A stretch of DNA of 42,509 nucleotides from assembly GCA_012837655.1 (NCBI GenBank), contig DUQT01000154.1, forward strand, positions 1 through 42,509, given 5' to 3'. This stretch comes from Actinomyces sp. (lineage in GTDB: Bacteria; Actinomycetota; Actinomycetes; Actinomycetales; Actinomycetaceae). Shown here in pieces: positions 1 through 8,357 of the stretch. How positions within the stretch are numbered: position 1 is the stretch's first letter; every line of letters starts with the position of its first letter. The position numbers and the translations under genes were made by a program. The notes beneath the pieces are model-generated. The model was not told the DNA's origin and searched no databases. It saw only the letters and a list, made by a program, of their open reading frames with translations.

Positions 1-44
1 AGTGGTCTCGACTCGAAAACTCGAGTCGAGACCACTTCTTTTTT
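1..44 (+). terminator. Intrinsic terminator at the window edge
   Basis: A perfect 16-bp inverted repeat (1-16 and 21-36) closes on an AAAC loop and is followed by a T-rich tract (37-44), the classical form of a Rho-independent terminator for a rightward gene that lies outside the window. The leftward gene ending at 202 points into the same hairpin, so it may also stop transcription from that side, but without a T-tract in that direction. Confidence 0.85.
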
Positions 45-94
45 GTGTGAAAACTATTTGCGCTTGAAGGCCGCCACCGCGGGGGCTCGCCCGG

Positions 95-216
95 CTAATA
101 GGTCAGCTTTCGCGCGCAAAGCGGGAAACTTCCACGCTCTAGTGGATCAGTTTCCGCGCCCCCGAAGGTCAGCTCTCGCGTTAAAGGCCAGCAACCGCGC
201 TCTAGTAGGTCAGCTC
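95..216 (-). repeat. Degenerate copies of the 3' end of the LmeA-like gene
   Basis: Read on the minus strand, a CTGACCTA-type core recurs five times (around 95-111, 139-155, 167-180, 186-199, 202-216). Three copies end in TAG. The first (202-219) is the true end of the gene, encoding Leu-Thr-Tyr-stop. The copy at 95-111 would read Lys-Leu-Thr-Tyr-stop with TAC changed to TAT, and the one at 139-155 Lys-Leu-Ile-His-stop. The other two lack the stop. The copies are 19-46 nt apart and imperfect. They could be recombination remnants or a 3'-UTR structure; no function is evident. Confidence 0.6.
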
Positions 217-924
217 CTGAAGGGGAAGGTCGGTGCCGTGGAGTGTTAGCTCGACGCCCTGATCCGTTACCCGCGCGTTAGTTATGGAAACGCCCTCGGG
301 TAGTTGATTGATTGGGATTTCGGTGCCTGCGCTGGGTAGGACGGATCCCAAGTCGATGGAGTAGGCCCCGCCCAGGTCGGCGTTTTCAATGTTGAAAATA
401 AATCCCCTGCCCGATTCTGAAACCTCGATAGAAGCCGAGGCCGTGATCGGGAACCCAAATACTTCAATGCTGAAAGCAAGAATGCCCGCATCCGTGCCGG
501 ACACAGCCACGCCCTCGTAACCCAAATCGTGAACGACCCGTTCGACAACTTCGAACGGTAGCGTGGCGGACGCGTCCAAGATTCGCGTTCGGTACGGCGC
601 GTTTGGGTTCACCCCGTGCAGATTCACATCGAGGTCGGTGATGGTTACGGGGTCCATATCTTCGCGCGCGGGCGTCGTCAGGGAATCCGCAGTAATCTGC
701 ACATTTTCGAGGTCGTCATTGAGGACCTGGGTGAGGAACGGGAAACCCGCAATGGACGTGTCCAGGTTTGTGAACGAGGCCGCCGAGCTGATCTTGTCCT
801 GCAGCATGGTTTCGGCCCGGTTGTGTGCCCAGCGGTCAACTCCGTAGAGTCCCGCCACGATCACGGCCACAATCACCAAGAAGGTGAAGAAGATGCGGGT
901 TCCCCGCCCGCCAGGCTGGCTCAC
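202..924 (-). CDS. LmeA-like (DUF2993) phospholipid-binding protein
   Basis: A 240-aa protein with a short basic N-terminus and a single membrane segment (about residues 10-28), then a soluble domain with the DUF2993/LmeA pattern, including the SIAGFPFLTQ region near residue 57. LmeA of mycobacteria binds phospholipids in the cell envelope and helps lipomannan maturation; that specific role here is only inferred. The protein should sit outside the membrane, tethered by the N-terminal helix. It starts with GTG and overlaps the stop of the upstream aldo/keto reductase by 4 bases (GTGA), so the two are translationally coupled. The 3' end is followed by imperfect copies of its own last codons. 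Confidence 0.8.
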   Translation of the reverse strand: MSQPGGRGTRIFFTFLVIVAVIVAGLYGVDRWAHNRAETMLQDKISSAASFTNLDTSIAGFPFLTQVLNDDLENVQITADSLTTPAREDMDPVTITDLDVNLHGVNPNAPYRTRILDASATLPFEVVERVVHDLGYEGVAVSGTDAGILAFSIEVFGFPITASASIEVSESGRGFIFNIENADLGGAYSIDLGSVLPSAGTEIPINQLPEGVSITNARVTDQGVELTLHGTDLPLQELTY

Positions 925-1769
925 AGGCGATCCATCGTGTCCGGGTGAGAACCGCGACGCCCAGCATCGCCCTGGTCAAGTGATTGGATGGCTCTCATGT
1001 CTTCGGCGGTGAGTTCGAAATCGAACAGCTCGAAGTTTTCGCGCATACGCTCCTTGTGCATTGACTTCGGGAACACAATATCGCCACGCTGCAACGCCCA
1101 ACGCAACGCAACCTGTGAAGCGGTCTTGCCGTACGGCTCACCGACCTTCGTCAGAACAGGGTCATCGACCACGTCGCCGCGGGCAAGCGGAGACCAGGCT
1201 TCAGTCACGATCTGATGCTTGTCATGGAAGGCATGCAGCTCAGGGATCTGCATGTACGGGTGCGACTCCACCTGGTTAACCATCGGCTTCACATCGCACT
1301 GATCCAAAATCGGTTGAATATGGTGTTCCAGGAAGTTAGACAGGCCAATCGAGCGTGCTCGCCCGTCCTCGTAAAATTCTTGCAACGTTTCCCACGTCTG
1401 GATGAAGTTGCCATCGTAAAGCGTCGGCAGTGGCCAGTGAATCAAGAAGAGGTCAACGTAGTCGACCTGCAGGTCCTCCAGCGACTTTTCGAAAGTCCTG
1501 CGCGCGTCGTCGGGCAGGTGGTTTCCGTTGTCGAGTTTCGTGGTTAGGAAGTATTCATCGCGCTTGAGGCCGGAGGCGCTAATACCGCGTCCAACCTCGA
1601 GTTCGTTGTGATACATCTGCGCGGTGTCGAAATGGCGGTAGCCGACCTCGGCACCCTCCTCTACGACGCGCTGAGCTTCCTCGGGCGGAACCTTGTACGT
1701 TCCCAGTCCTAACTGAGGAATTTCAAGGCCGTGGTACATCTTCACAGTAGGTACACCAAAATCAGTCAT
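921..1769 (-). CDS. Aldo/keto reductase
   Basis: A 282-aa NADPH-dependent aldo/keto reductase of the TIM-barrel family, full length for the group. The catalytic tetrad is visible: Asp48 and Tyr53 (FDTAQMYHNELEVG), Lys78 (TTKLD) and His111 (LIHWPLP). The C-terminal cofactor segment around FPKSMHKERMREN is also present. It would reduce aldehydes, ketones or 2,5-diketogluconate-like substrates; the natural substrate cannot be read from sequence. A strong ribosome site (AAAGGAGGAA) precedes the ATG. It is the first gene of a two-gene leftward unit with the LmeA-like gene. The 125-bp gap to the ABC genes upstream contains structured repeats and must also hold its promoter. Confidence 0.92.
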   Translation of the reverse strand: MTDFGVPTVKMYHGLEIPQLGLGTYKVPPEEAQRVVEEGAEVGYRHFDTAQMYHNELEVGRGISASGLKRDEYFLTTKLDNGNHLPDDARRTFEKSLEDLQVDYVDLFLIHWPLPTLYDGNFIQTWETLQEFYEDGRARSIGLSNFLEHHIQPILDQCDVKPMVNQVESHPYMQIPELHAFHDKHQIVTEAWSPLARGDVVDDPVLTKVGEPYGKTASQVALRWALQRGDIVFPKSMHKERMRENFELFDFELTAEDMRAIQSLDQGDAGRRGSHPDTMDRL

Positions 1770-1789
1770 TATTTTCCTCCTTTAGTTTA

Positions 1790-1898
1790 AAGGCTACGGG
1801 CTTACCAGATAGTTGCAAGACCGTAGCGCAAATGTAAGACCGCGGGCCCGTAAACCATCACGGTCACGGGCCCGCGAACCCCAAGGCTACGGGCCTAC
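1790..1898 (-). repeat. Structured repeats and hairpin after the ABC exporter genes
   Basis: A 16-nt word (1790-1805) recurs at 1883-1898 with one mismatch; the second copy covers the stop codon of the ABC gene. Between them an 11-bp inverted repeat (1841-1851 with 1866-1876) forms a GC-rich hairpin, and a 7-bp inverted repeat pairs 1793-1799 with 1821-1827. The long hairpin is a plausible terminator for the leftward ABC unit although it lacks a T-tract. The same interval should contain the aldo/keto reductase promoter. Confidence 0.5.
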
Positions 1899-3793
1899 GA
1901 TCCGAACTGCAGGCTATACAGTTTCGCGTAGGCGCCGCCGCGTTCAAGTAGTTCTTCGTGGTTGCCCTGTTCGACAACGTCGCCGTCTTCCAAAACTAGG
2001 ATGACATCCGCCGACCTGATCGTGGACAGGCGGTGCGCAATAACGAACGACGTTCGTCCCTCGCGCAGTTTTTCCATCGCTTCTTGGATGACCGCTTCCG
2101 TACGCGTATCGACCGAGGACGTTGCTTCGTCCAGGATCAATATTTGCGGATTGGAAATAAAGGCTCGCGCGATTGTGAGGAGCTGGCGTTCACCCTGGGA
2201 GAGGTTCGCGCCCTCGTCCTTCACGACCGTGTCGTAGCCTTCAGGCAGGTGGCAGATGAAGCCGTCGGCCTGGGCGGCGACTGCCGCAGCAACGACCTCT
2301 TCGCGGGTAACTTCGCGAGACGTACCGTACGCGATGTTCTCTGCGATCGTACCTTCGAATAGCCAGGTGTCCTGCAGAACCATTCCGATGCTGGAACGCA
2401 GATCGTCCTTATTGATGTTGGTGATCGGTTCACCGTTGATGGTGATGGCTCCGCCGTTCAGTTCGTAGAACCGCATGACTAGGTTCACGAGCGTGGTCTT
2501 ACCGGCACCAGTCGGGCCGACGATTGCGACCATGTGGCCCGGCTCGACGGTCAGGGACAGATCATGAATGACAGTCTTTTCGGGTTCGTAGCCAAACTTG
2601 ACGTGATCAAACTCGATCGTTGCATCAGCCAGATCAACTCCGCCCTCGCGCTTTTCTGCGTCTGGTTCCATTTCTTCAGAATCCAAGAACTCGAAAATAC
2701 GTTCGGCAGACGCGACTGCGGACTGGACCAGTGAAGCCATCGAAGCCAAGGCCGCAATCGGGTGTGTGAATTGACGTGAATACTGAATAAACGCCTGGAC
2801 AGCGCCCAAAGAGATCGCTCCCGAAGCGACCTGCAGGCCGCCGGCCACTGCGACCAGCACGTACGACATGTTCGAAACCAGCTGCATTGAAGGACGCATG
2901 AGCGAAGAAATCGCCTGCGCACGAGTTGCAGAGGTGAAGAGACGCTCGTTCTCCTGGTCAAACTTGCCCATGAAAGCGTCACGCATCCCAAAAGCCTGGA
3001 CGACTTCGTGGCCGGTGTAGGCTTCCTCGACGATACCGCCCAAATCACCTGTTGCCTTCCACTGTTTGCGGAAGTAGGGCTGTGCTTTTTTCGCGATGAA
3101 ACCAGCAACGACGCCGCCCAGAGGCACGACGATGATTGCAAGAATCGCGAGCCTCCACGAAATCCAAAACATCATGATCAGGATTCCGATGATCGTCAGG
3201 AGCCCTTCAAAGACCTGTGCAATCACCTGTTGCAATGATTGCGTCACATTGTCGACGTCGTTAGTTACACGCGACATGAGGTCACCGCGGCGACGCGAAT
3301 CAATGAAGGAAAGCGGTAGCTTGTCGATCTTTGCCTGCACCTGGTTGCGCATGCGATAGCCGGTTTGCTGCACCATCATCCGGACAATGAGGCCAATCAG
3401 GTAGTGGAACAAAGCGGCGAGTGCGTAAACCGATGCCGCAATGATCAAGACCTTGGCGAGCGCGCCAAAATCAACACCGGATCCCGGCACAATCTCCATT
3501 GAAGCAAGCATGTCCGCAAGCTGAGTTTCGCCCTCAGCGCGTAGCTGCTCAACGTACTGCGCCTTCGTCATTCCCGCCGGAATGTAGCGGGCCGCGACAC
3601 CATTGAAAATAATGTTCGTGCCGTCACCCAGTAGCTTCGGACCGGCAACGGTGAAAGCAACCGCCAGTGCGGTCAAAATCAGCGAGGCAGCAATGCGAAC
3701 GTACTCCGGCCTCAGTTCCCTAAATAAGCGCTTCGTGGTGTCCCAAAAGTTTTCGCTCTTTTCCGGTCCGCGCGCTCCGTGGTGTGGACTCAT
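1895..3793 (-). CDS. ABC exporter half-transporter, catalytically complete subunit
   Basis: A 632-aa fused membrane-ATPase subunit of the type IV (MsbA/LmrA-like) exporter fold. Six membrane segments occupy roughly residues 30-330 and the nucleotide-binding domain the last 240. Walker A (GPTGAGKTT), Walker B with catalytic Glu (ILILDEATS) and the switch His (FVIAHRLST) are all intact, but the signature is the deviant LSQGE. That pairing is expected of the canonical half of a heterodimeric exporter: its deviant signature faces the degenerate ATPase site of the partner. The start overlaps the stop of the partner gene by 4 bases (ATGA). It likely exports drugs or lipids; the substrate is unknown. 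Confidence 0.93.
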   Translation of the reverse strand: MSPHHGARGPEKSENFWDTTKRLFRELRPEYVRIAASLILTALAVAFTVAGPKLLGDGTNIIFNGVAARYIPAGMTKAQYVEQLRAEGETQLADMLASMEIVPGSGVDFGALAKVLIIAASVYALAALFHYLIGLIVRMMVQQTGYRMRNQVQAKIDKLPLSFIDSRRRGDLMSRVTNDVDNVTQSLQQVIAQVFEGLLTIIGILIMMFWISWRLAILAIIVVPLGGVVAGFIAKKAQPYFRKQWKATGDLGGIVEEAYTGHEVVQAFGMRDAFMGKFDQENERLFTSATRAQAISSLMRPSMQLVSNMSYVLVAVAGGLQVASGAISLGAVQAFIQYSRQFTHPIAALASMASLVQSAVASAERIFEFLDSEEMEPDAEKREGGVDLADATIEFDHVKFGYEPEKTVIHDLSLTVEPGHMVAIVGPTGAGKTTLVNLVMRFYELNGGAITINGEPITNINKDDLRSSIGMVLQDTWLFEGTIAENIAYGTSREVTREEVVAAAVAAQADGFICHLPEGYDTVVKDEGANLSQGERQLLTIARAFISNPQILILDEATSSVDTRTEAVIQEAMEKLREGRTSFVIAHRLSTIRSADVILVLEDGDVVEQGNHEELLERGGAYAKLYSLQFGS

Positions 3794-5523
3794 TGGAGTA
3801 CCTCCCCCGATTGTGACTCAACTATTTCGCGGTACAGCTGGCAGGAATCCAGCAGTTCCTCGTGCGTGCCAAGGCCCTGCATTCCGCCGTCACCGAGGAC
3901 CAGAATCTGGTCAGCCTGAACGATCGAGGATGTCTTTTGCGACACGATAATCACCGCTGCCGACCCAACGTAATCGATTAGTCCATCGCGCAAACGCTGC
4001 TCGGTTTGTGCATCCAGTGCAGATAGTGAGTCGTCGAAAATATATAGGTCAGCCTCTCGATACAGCGCGCGAGCAATCGCCAAACGCTGCTTCTGGCCGC
4101 CCGAAAAGTTCTGGCCTCCGGCCTCGACCTCGGAATCAATGCCGTCTTCCAGGCGTGATACAAACTCCCACGCCTGCGCGCCCTTCAGCGCCCAAACCAC
4201 CCGATCGCGGTCAACCTCGGCGTCCTTGAAGTGGCCAGCAACTGTGCTTGCAATAGTTCCAGAGAACAAATAAGCCTGCTGCGGCACCAGTGAAATCCGG
4301 CTTCGGACGTCGTCCAACGTGTAGTCCTTGATCGAGTGACCGTTCAGCGCAACTTCGCCCTCGGACACGTCAAATAAACGCGGCAAAATGTTTACCAGCG
4401 TGGATTTTCCAGACGCGGTCGGCCCAACGACGCCGGTTACAGTTCCGCGTTGAAAAGAAATGGATAGATTTTCGAGGACGGGCTCGCGTGCTCCCGGGTA
4501 GGCGACCGTGACGTCTTGGAGTGCGAACTCCGCGGGGCCGGAAACCTCCAGCGGGTTGTCTGTGACTTCCAAGTCGGACTTGGTGTTTAGGACCTCCATG
4601 ATGCGCTTTGCCGACACGGAACCGCGTGGAACCATCACGAAAATAAATCCGGCCATCATCACGGACATGAAAATTTGCATCAGGTAATTAATGAAGGCGA
4701 TCAGCGAACCTACCCCCATTGATCCCTGCTGAACCAGGTGTCCGCCAAACCAGATAACCGCAACCTGGGCCATCCAAATGATGAACTGGGTGGCCGGGAA
4801 CATGAACGCGAACAGGTGCCCAATCTTGAGGGCGACGTCGCGAAGGTCAGCGTTGGCGTTCTGGTATTTTTGGCGCTCGGTATCTTGGCGCACGAACGCG
4901 CGAATCACGCGGACACCGGAGAGCTGCTCGCGCAAAGTCGTGTTCATCCGGTCGATCCGCGTCTGCTGGGTCCTAAACAGCGGGTGCATCCGAACCATGA
5001 TGATCGCAACAATCAGGGCGATTAGCGGTACGACAATCAGGAGCAGTGTGGACATCTGGACGCTTTGACGAAGCGCCATGAAGACCGCTCCAACGCCCAT
5101 CAGAGGCGCTGTCACAACGATTGTGAAAGTCATCATCGTGACCATCTGGATTTGTTGCACGTCATTCGTGTTGCGCGTGATCAAAGACGGCGGCCCGATC
5201 CTCGACAGCTGCGCCGTAGAGAACCTCTGCGCGTGATCAAACTGCTCCCTGCGCAGCCACCTGCCAAGTCCCATCGATGTTACAGCCGCAATAATGATCG
5301 CCGCGCCTGCCGTCAGAGCCTGCACCAGTGAAAAACCGACCATCACCGCACCAAGGCGCCAGATGACCGCGGTGTCTCCGACAACTACGCCCTCGTTAAT
5401 AATGCGAGCATTCAAATCGGGGAGGAAAAGTGCCGCTACCACCGCGATTATTTGCAGTATGAAAATAGCAAGCACTGAAGGAATATGTTTGCGTAGATAC
5501 CTCCACACTAGGCGAAACAGCAT
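3790..5523 (-). CDS. ABC exporter half-transporter with degenerate ATPase site
   Basis: A 577-aa partner of the following ABC gene with the same membrane plus ATPase layout. Walker A (GPTASGKST) and the signature (FSGGQ) are good, but the catalytic glutamate after Walker B is Asp (IFDDSLSALD) and the switch histidine is Gln (VSQKTSS). These two losses mark the non-hydrolysing site of heterodimeric exporters such as the TmrAB, LmrCD and BmrCD type. It is the first gene of the unit, with ribosome site AAGGAGA before the ATG, and overlaps the next start by 4 bases. The pair should assemble as a 1:1 heterodimer in the cytoplasmic membrane. Confidence 0.93.
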   Translation of the reverse strand: MLFRLVWRYLRKHIPSVLAIFILQIIAVVAALFLPDLNARIINEGVVVGDTAVIWRLGAVMVGFSLVQALTAGAAIIIAAVTSMGLGRWLRREQFDHAQRFSTAQLSRIGPPSLITRNTNDVQQIQMVTMMTFTIVVTAPLMGVGAVFMALRQSVQMSTLLLIVVPLIALIVAIIMVRMHPLFRTQQTRIDRMNTTLREQLSGVRVIRAFVRQDTERQKYQNANADLRDVALKIGHLFAFMFPATQFIIWMAQVAVIWFGGHLVQQGSMGVGSLIAFINYLMQIFMSVMMAGFIFVMVPRGSVSAKRIMEVLNTKSDLEVTDNPLEVSGPAEFALQDVTVAYPGAREPVLENLSISFQRGTVTGVVGPTASGKSTLVNILPRLFDVSEGEVALNGHSIKDYTLDDVRSRISLVPQQAYLFSGTIASTVAGHFKDAEVDRDRVVWALKGAQAWEFVSRLEDGIDSEVEAGGQNFSGGQKQRLAIARALYREADLYIFDDSLSALDAQTEQRLRDGLIDYVGSAAVIIVSQKTSSIVQADQILVLGDGGMQGLGTHEELLDSCQLYREIVESQSGEVLQ

Positions 5524-5572
5524 GTACTTCTCCTTTTTTCACTACGCGATTTTTCCAGCTTGTCACGAATCC

Positions 5573-5620
5573 GCGGCAAATGTTAGTCAGGAATAGTCAG
5601 GTGTGATAAGCCTCAATATT
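5573..5620 (-). promoter_or_regulatory. Probable control region of the ABC exporter unit
   Basis: The 169-bp gap between the divergent ABC unit and the repeat-protein gene contains TAGTCAGG twice (5584-5591 and 5594-5601), exactly one helical turn apart. On the minus strand a weak promoter can be drawn with TTATCA and TAACAT separated by 18 bp, placing the two repeats in the spacer where a regulator would act. This is a suggestion only; no regulator gene lies beside it. Confidence 0.3.
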
Positions 5621-5692
5621 GGAGGGCGAGGCTGGCCACTCTTGGTGCATATCTGGCGCACTTGCGCAGGGCAAACATAGTAACTTTAAGGG

Positions 5693-6358
5693 ATGGCTCC
5701 GCAAAATGCTTTTTCAAACACGCTCCTAAAAGTTGCCGTCCATTACATCTATGGGCGGGTAATGGAAATGCCTGTCGAAGAACTGGAAATTGAGGTTCGA
5801 GCGCGCCTTTCGGACGGGGCTGTACCCGATGAACTTGCCGCTGAGTTAGACCAGGCGATTGAAGAACTCGGCCTTGTGTTCTCAAATCTTGGAGTAAATG
5901 ATTCCGACCGAGTCGCGGAAAAGATTTGCCACACGTCCCTGGGCGTGAGTGAACGCGTGAAAGAAAATAGTGCTGCAAAACTTTCAGTGTCGAAATATGA
6001 CTGCGAGCGCAAACAGATTCTGGCCGAACTCGCCCTGAAGTCATCCAAGGGAGCTTTGCTGTGGCCACCGACTTCGCAAACCTTGATCTCTCGCATGGGC
6101 GGGAAGTGGACAACCGCAATGGAAGCGTGTGGGCTAGCTGCGTCCTCGGATGGAAAAATCGGGCGACGAAACGCCCGATTCACGCAGGAGGACAGGCAAA
6201 ACGCGCTACGAAAATTCCTGCGCGATTGTGAAGAAAAAGGCGCGACCCCGTCCTATGCGGGGTACGCGAAGTGGGCGAAGGAACAGGGCGGCGTCCCATC
6301 AGCTGCGACGATTCGGCAGTCTTACGGAACCTGGCAGAAGGCCCTAGACCAGGTTTAG
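5693..6358 (+). CDS. Protein with homing-endonuclease-associated repeats, no nuclease domain
   Basis: A 221-aa soluble protein. The C-terminal half has two units resembling the homing-endonuclease-associated (HNH-associated) repeat: one around residues 125-150 (ending GKWTTAMEACGL) and a second around 186-221 (ATIRQSYGTWQKALDQV). In both, a small helical motif leads into Gly-x-Trp-x-x-Ala. These repeats usually sit beside HNH nucleases and are thought to bind DNA. No HNH or other catalytic motif is visible; the N-terminal 120 residues are acidic, helical and unrecognised. The ATG follows a TAACTT box by 6 nt, suggesting a leaderless transcript. The stop overlaps that of the convergent S4 gene. 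A DNA-binding role is inferred, not shown. Confidence 0.75.
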   Translation: MAPQNAFSNTLLKVAVHYIYGRVMEMPVEELEIEVRARLSDGAVPDELAAELDQAIEELGLVFSNLGVNDSDRVAEKICHTSLGVSERVKENSAAKLSVSKYDCERKQILAELALKSSKGALLWPPTSQTLISRMGGKWTTAMEACGLAASSDGKIGRRNARFTQEDRQNALRKFLRDCEEKGATPSYAGYAKWAKEQGGVPSAATIRQSYGTWQKALDQV

Positions 6359-6744
6359 AGGCGACCTTCGTTTGTGTCGTATCCGCGAAGCTTGTCGAGG
6401 GCGCGGCGCTCGCGCTTGGTGGGACGGCCGGTTCCGCGAGCTCGTCTGGGGATAGACATCATCACGTAGGGGTCGGGGCGCGGCGGTGAATGGTCAATGT
6501 AGGCGGTTTGGGCGATGGGTGCACCAACGCGAGTTTTCAAGATTTTGGTGACCTCGAGGATGCGGTCGAAACCTTGGAAACGGTAGGTCACGGTGTCGCC
6601 TACGGTCACTTGCTGAGAGGGCTTCGCAGTGTAGCCATTAACTTTCACATGACCTGCTTTGCATGCGGCAGTCGCCTTGGAACGCGACTTGAGTTGGCGC
6701 ACGCTCCAAAGCCAGGTGTCTACTCTGACGGATTGCTCACTCAT
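6355..6744 (-). CDS. S4-domain RNA-binding protein, Hsp15-like
   Basis: A 129-aa protein with an N-terminal S4 RNA-binding fold (residues 7-55; VRVDTWLWSVRQLKSRSKA, then KAGHVKVNG) and a basic tail rich in Arg and Lys. This is the architecture of Hsp15 (HslR), which binds stalled 50S subunits that still carry peptidyl-tRNA and helps recycle them. No heat-shock operator is seen here, so its control differs from the chaperone genes. A TAGCAT box (6751-6756) lies 6 nt before the ATG with no Shine-Dalgarno sequence, which suggests leaderless translation. It is convergent with the gene ending at 6358, the two stop codons overlapping, and divergent from the AspT-like transporter. Confidence 0.85.
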   Translation of the reverse strand: MSEQSVRVDTWLWSVRQLKSRSKATAACKAGHVKVNGYTAKPSQQVTVGDTVTYRFQGFDRILEVTKILKTRVGAPIAQTAYIDHSPPRPDPYVMMSIPRRARGTGRPTKRERRALDKLRGYDTNEGRL

Positions 6745-6782
6745 ATTCCCATGCTAACCCGGGTATGACATAGGGTTAAGAC
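6745..6782. promoter_or_regulatory. Face-to-face leaderless promoters for the S4 and AspT-like genes
   Basis: Only 38 bp separate the two divergent start codons. TAGCAT (minus strand, 6756-6751) is 6 nt from the S4 start and TAGGGT (plus strand, 6771-6776) is 6 nt from the transporter start; neither gene has a ribosome site. If transcription begins at the start codons, the -35 region of each promoter lies in or next to the -10 box of the other, so the two could not be occupied at once. Confidence 0.5.
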
Positions 6783-8357
6783 GTGTTCGAAATACTCTCG
6801 CAAAGCCCCATCCTGACGTTCTTTTTGGTGGTTGCGCTGGGTGCGGCATTTGGTCAAATCAAGTTTGGCCCGCTCAAGTTTGGAGCCGCCGGCGCACTTT
6901 TCGTTGGACTTGCTCTATCGGCTGCATACCCCGAGCTGGGCGAAAATATGACCCTGCTCCAGTCGATCGGCCTGGCCATGTTCACCTACACCGTAGGTGT
7001 CGCCGCTGGAGCTACTTTCACGCAGCAACTAAAGAACCAAGCGCCCCTAATGGGTGCAGCTGCGCTGACGACACTCATAGCCGGCATCGTGACCGTAGTG
7101 GGTGGCAAGCTGCTACAGGTTCCCGCGGAACTCGCAACGGGACTGTTCACAGGTGCGCTTACGTCTGCGCCCGCGCTGGACTCCGCGCTAAGAGTCACGG
7201 GATCCACAGCTCCGGGCGCTGGTTACGCGGTGGGTTACCCGTTCGGTGTAATCATCGGCATCATCATCGTTTCAATCGTTGTTGAACGACCCTGGAAGGG
7301 CGAGAAAGACACCCCGTCACTTGCCGGACAAGGACTGACTGCCCGCACAGCCCTCGTTCATAAGACTATTAACATTCGCCACGTTGAGCCGTGGGCGTGT
7401 CAAGACGTGCGCATGTCCTACCTGCGACGGGACGGAAAAACGCGCGTCGTAGTTCCTGGTGAAGAGCTACAACCTGACGACCTCGTCGTAGTCGTTGGGG
7501 AGGCGGACAGGGTTGAAGAGACCATCAATATTCTCGGTGAGCAGGCTTCTGAGCACATTGCTGATGACCGCCGCGATGTTGATTTTGAGAAGATCCGTGT
7601 TTCGGACACTGACCTAACTGGTCGAACCATTGCAGAACTAAATGTCCCGGTCCGTTTCGGGGGCGTCATCACTCGCGTGACGCGTGGCGACTTGGAACTG
7701 CTCGCCAAGGATGAGCTTCCGCTACAGCCCGGCGATGAAGTTTCCGTCGCTGTGCCTTCGGATCAGTTGAAGGGGATTCGTAAGTTCTTTGGTGACTCGG
7801 ATACTCGCATCGCGGAGATCGACGCGCTTTCGTTTGGACTCGGAATGGTGCTCGGCCTGCTTGTTGGGCTCGTGTCGATTCCGATGCCGGGCGGAGCAAT
7901 GTTCTCCCTGGGCGCCGCCGCTGGTCCGCTGGTCGTTGGAATTATCCTCGGCTCGTTGCGTCGCACGGGAAGCCTGATTTGGTCGATGCCAGAGTCGGTC
8001 AACCTTACGATCCGTCAACTTGGACTGCTGTTCTTCCTGGCAGCGCTTGGCCTGGGTGCCGGTTCTGAGTTCAAGGCAGTCGTCGTGACATCCCTGGGTT
8101 GGAAGGCCGCGATAGTGTCTTCCGCGATTGCGCTGTTCTCCGCGGGACTGCTGGGAATCCTCGGACGGTTCCTGAAACTGTCCGGCCCCCGTACAGCAGG
8201 TGGCGTCGCCGGCTTCCTCGGCCAGCCCGCAATCATGCAGGCCGCTACAAGCCGAGTAGCCGACGAACGCATCGAATCCGCCTACGCCGCCATTTTCGCA
8301 GCGGCGATCGTATTCAAGATCCTGCTCGTACCGGTTATCTATGCGTTCCTAAACTAA
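6783..8357 (+). CDS. AspT/YidE-family transporter with TrkA-C domains
   Basis: A 524-aa membrane protein of the aspartate:alanine exchanger family (AspT, YidE, YbjL). It has the duplicated layout: five or so hydrophobic segments (residues 1-165), a soluble centre with two RCK-C/TrkA-C units (about 190-340; VVPGEELQPDDLVVVVGEA and LPLQPGDEVSVAVP), and a second membrane half (345-524). AspT exchanges aspartate for alanine to make a proton gradient; other members carry other dicarboxylates, and the substrate here is unknown. The start is GTG, 6 nt after TAGGGT, so the mRNA is probably leaderless. The stop codon overlaps that of the convergent M18 peptidase by 3 bases. Confidence 0.9.
   Translation: MFEILSQSPILTFFLVVALGAAFGQIKFGPLKFGAAGALFVGLALSAAYPELGENMTLLQSIGLAMFTYTVGVAAGATFTQQLKNQAPLMGAAALTTLIAGIVTVVGGKLLQVPAELATGLFTGALTSAPALDSALRVTGSTAPGAGYAVGYPFGVIIGIIIVSIVVERPWKGEKDTPSLAGQGLTARTALVHKTINIRHVEPWACQDVRMSYLRRDGKTRVVVPGEELQPDDLVVVVGEADRVEETINILGEQASEHIADDRRDVDFEKIRVSDTDLTGRTIAELNVPVRFGGVITRVTRGDLELLAKDELPLQPGDEVSVAVPSDQLKGIRKFFGDSDTRIAEIDALSFGLGMVLGLLVGLVSIPMPGGAMFSLGAAAGPLVVGIILGSLRRTGSLIWSMPESVNLTIRQLGLLFFLAALGLGAGSEFKAVVVTSLGWKAAIVSSAIALFSAGLLGILGRFLKLSGPRTAGGVAGFLGQPAIMQAATSRVADERIESAYAAIFAAAIVFKILLVPVIYAFLN

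Noticed and set aside
43..249. Small rightward gene at the left edge
   Set aside because: No ribosome site, low-complexity product and overlap with the repeats and end of the LmeA-like gene.
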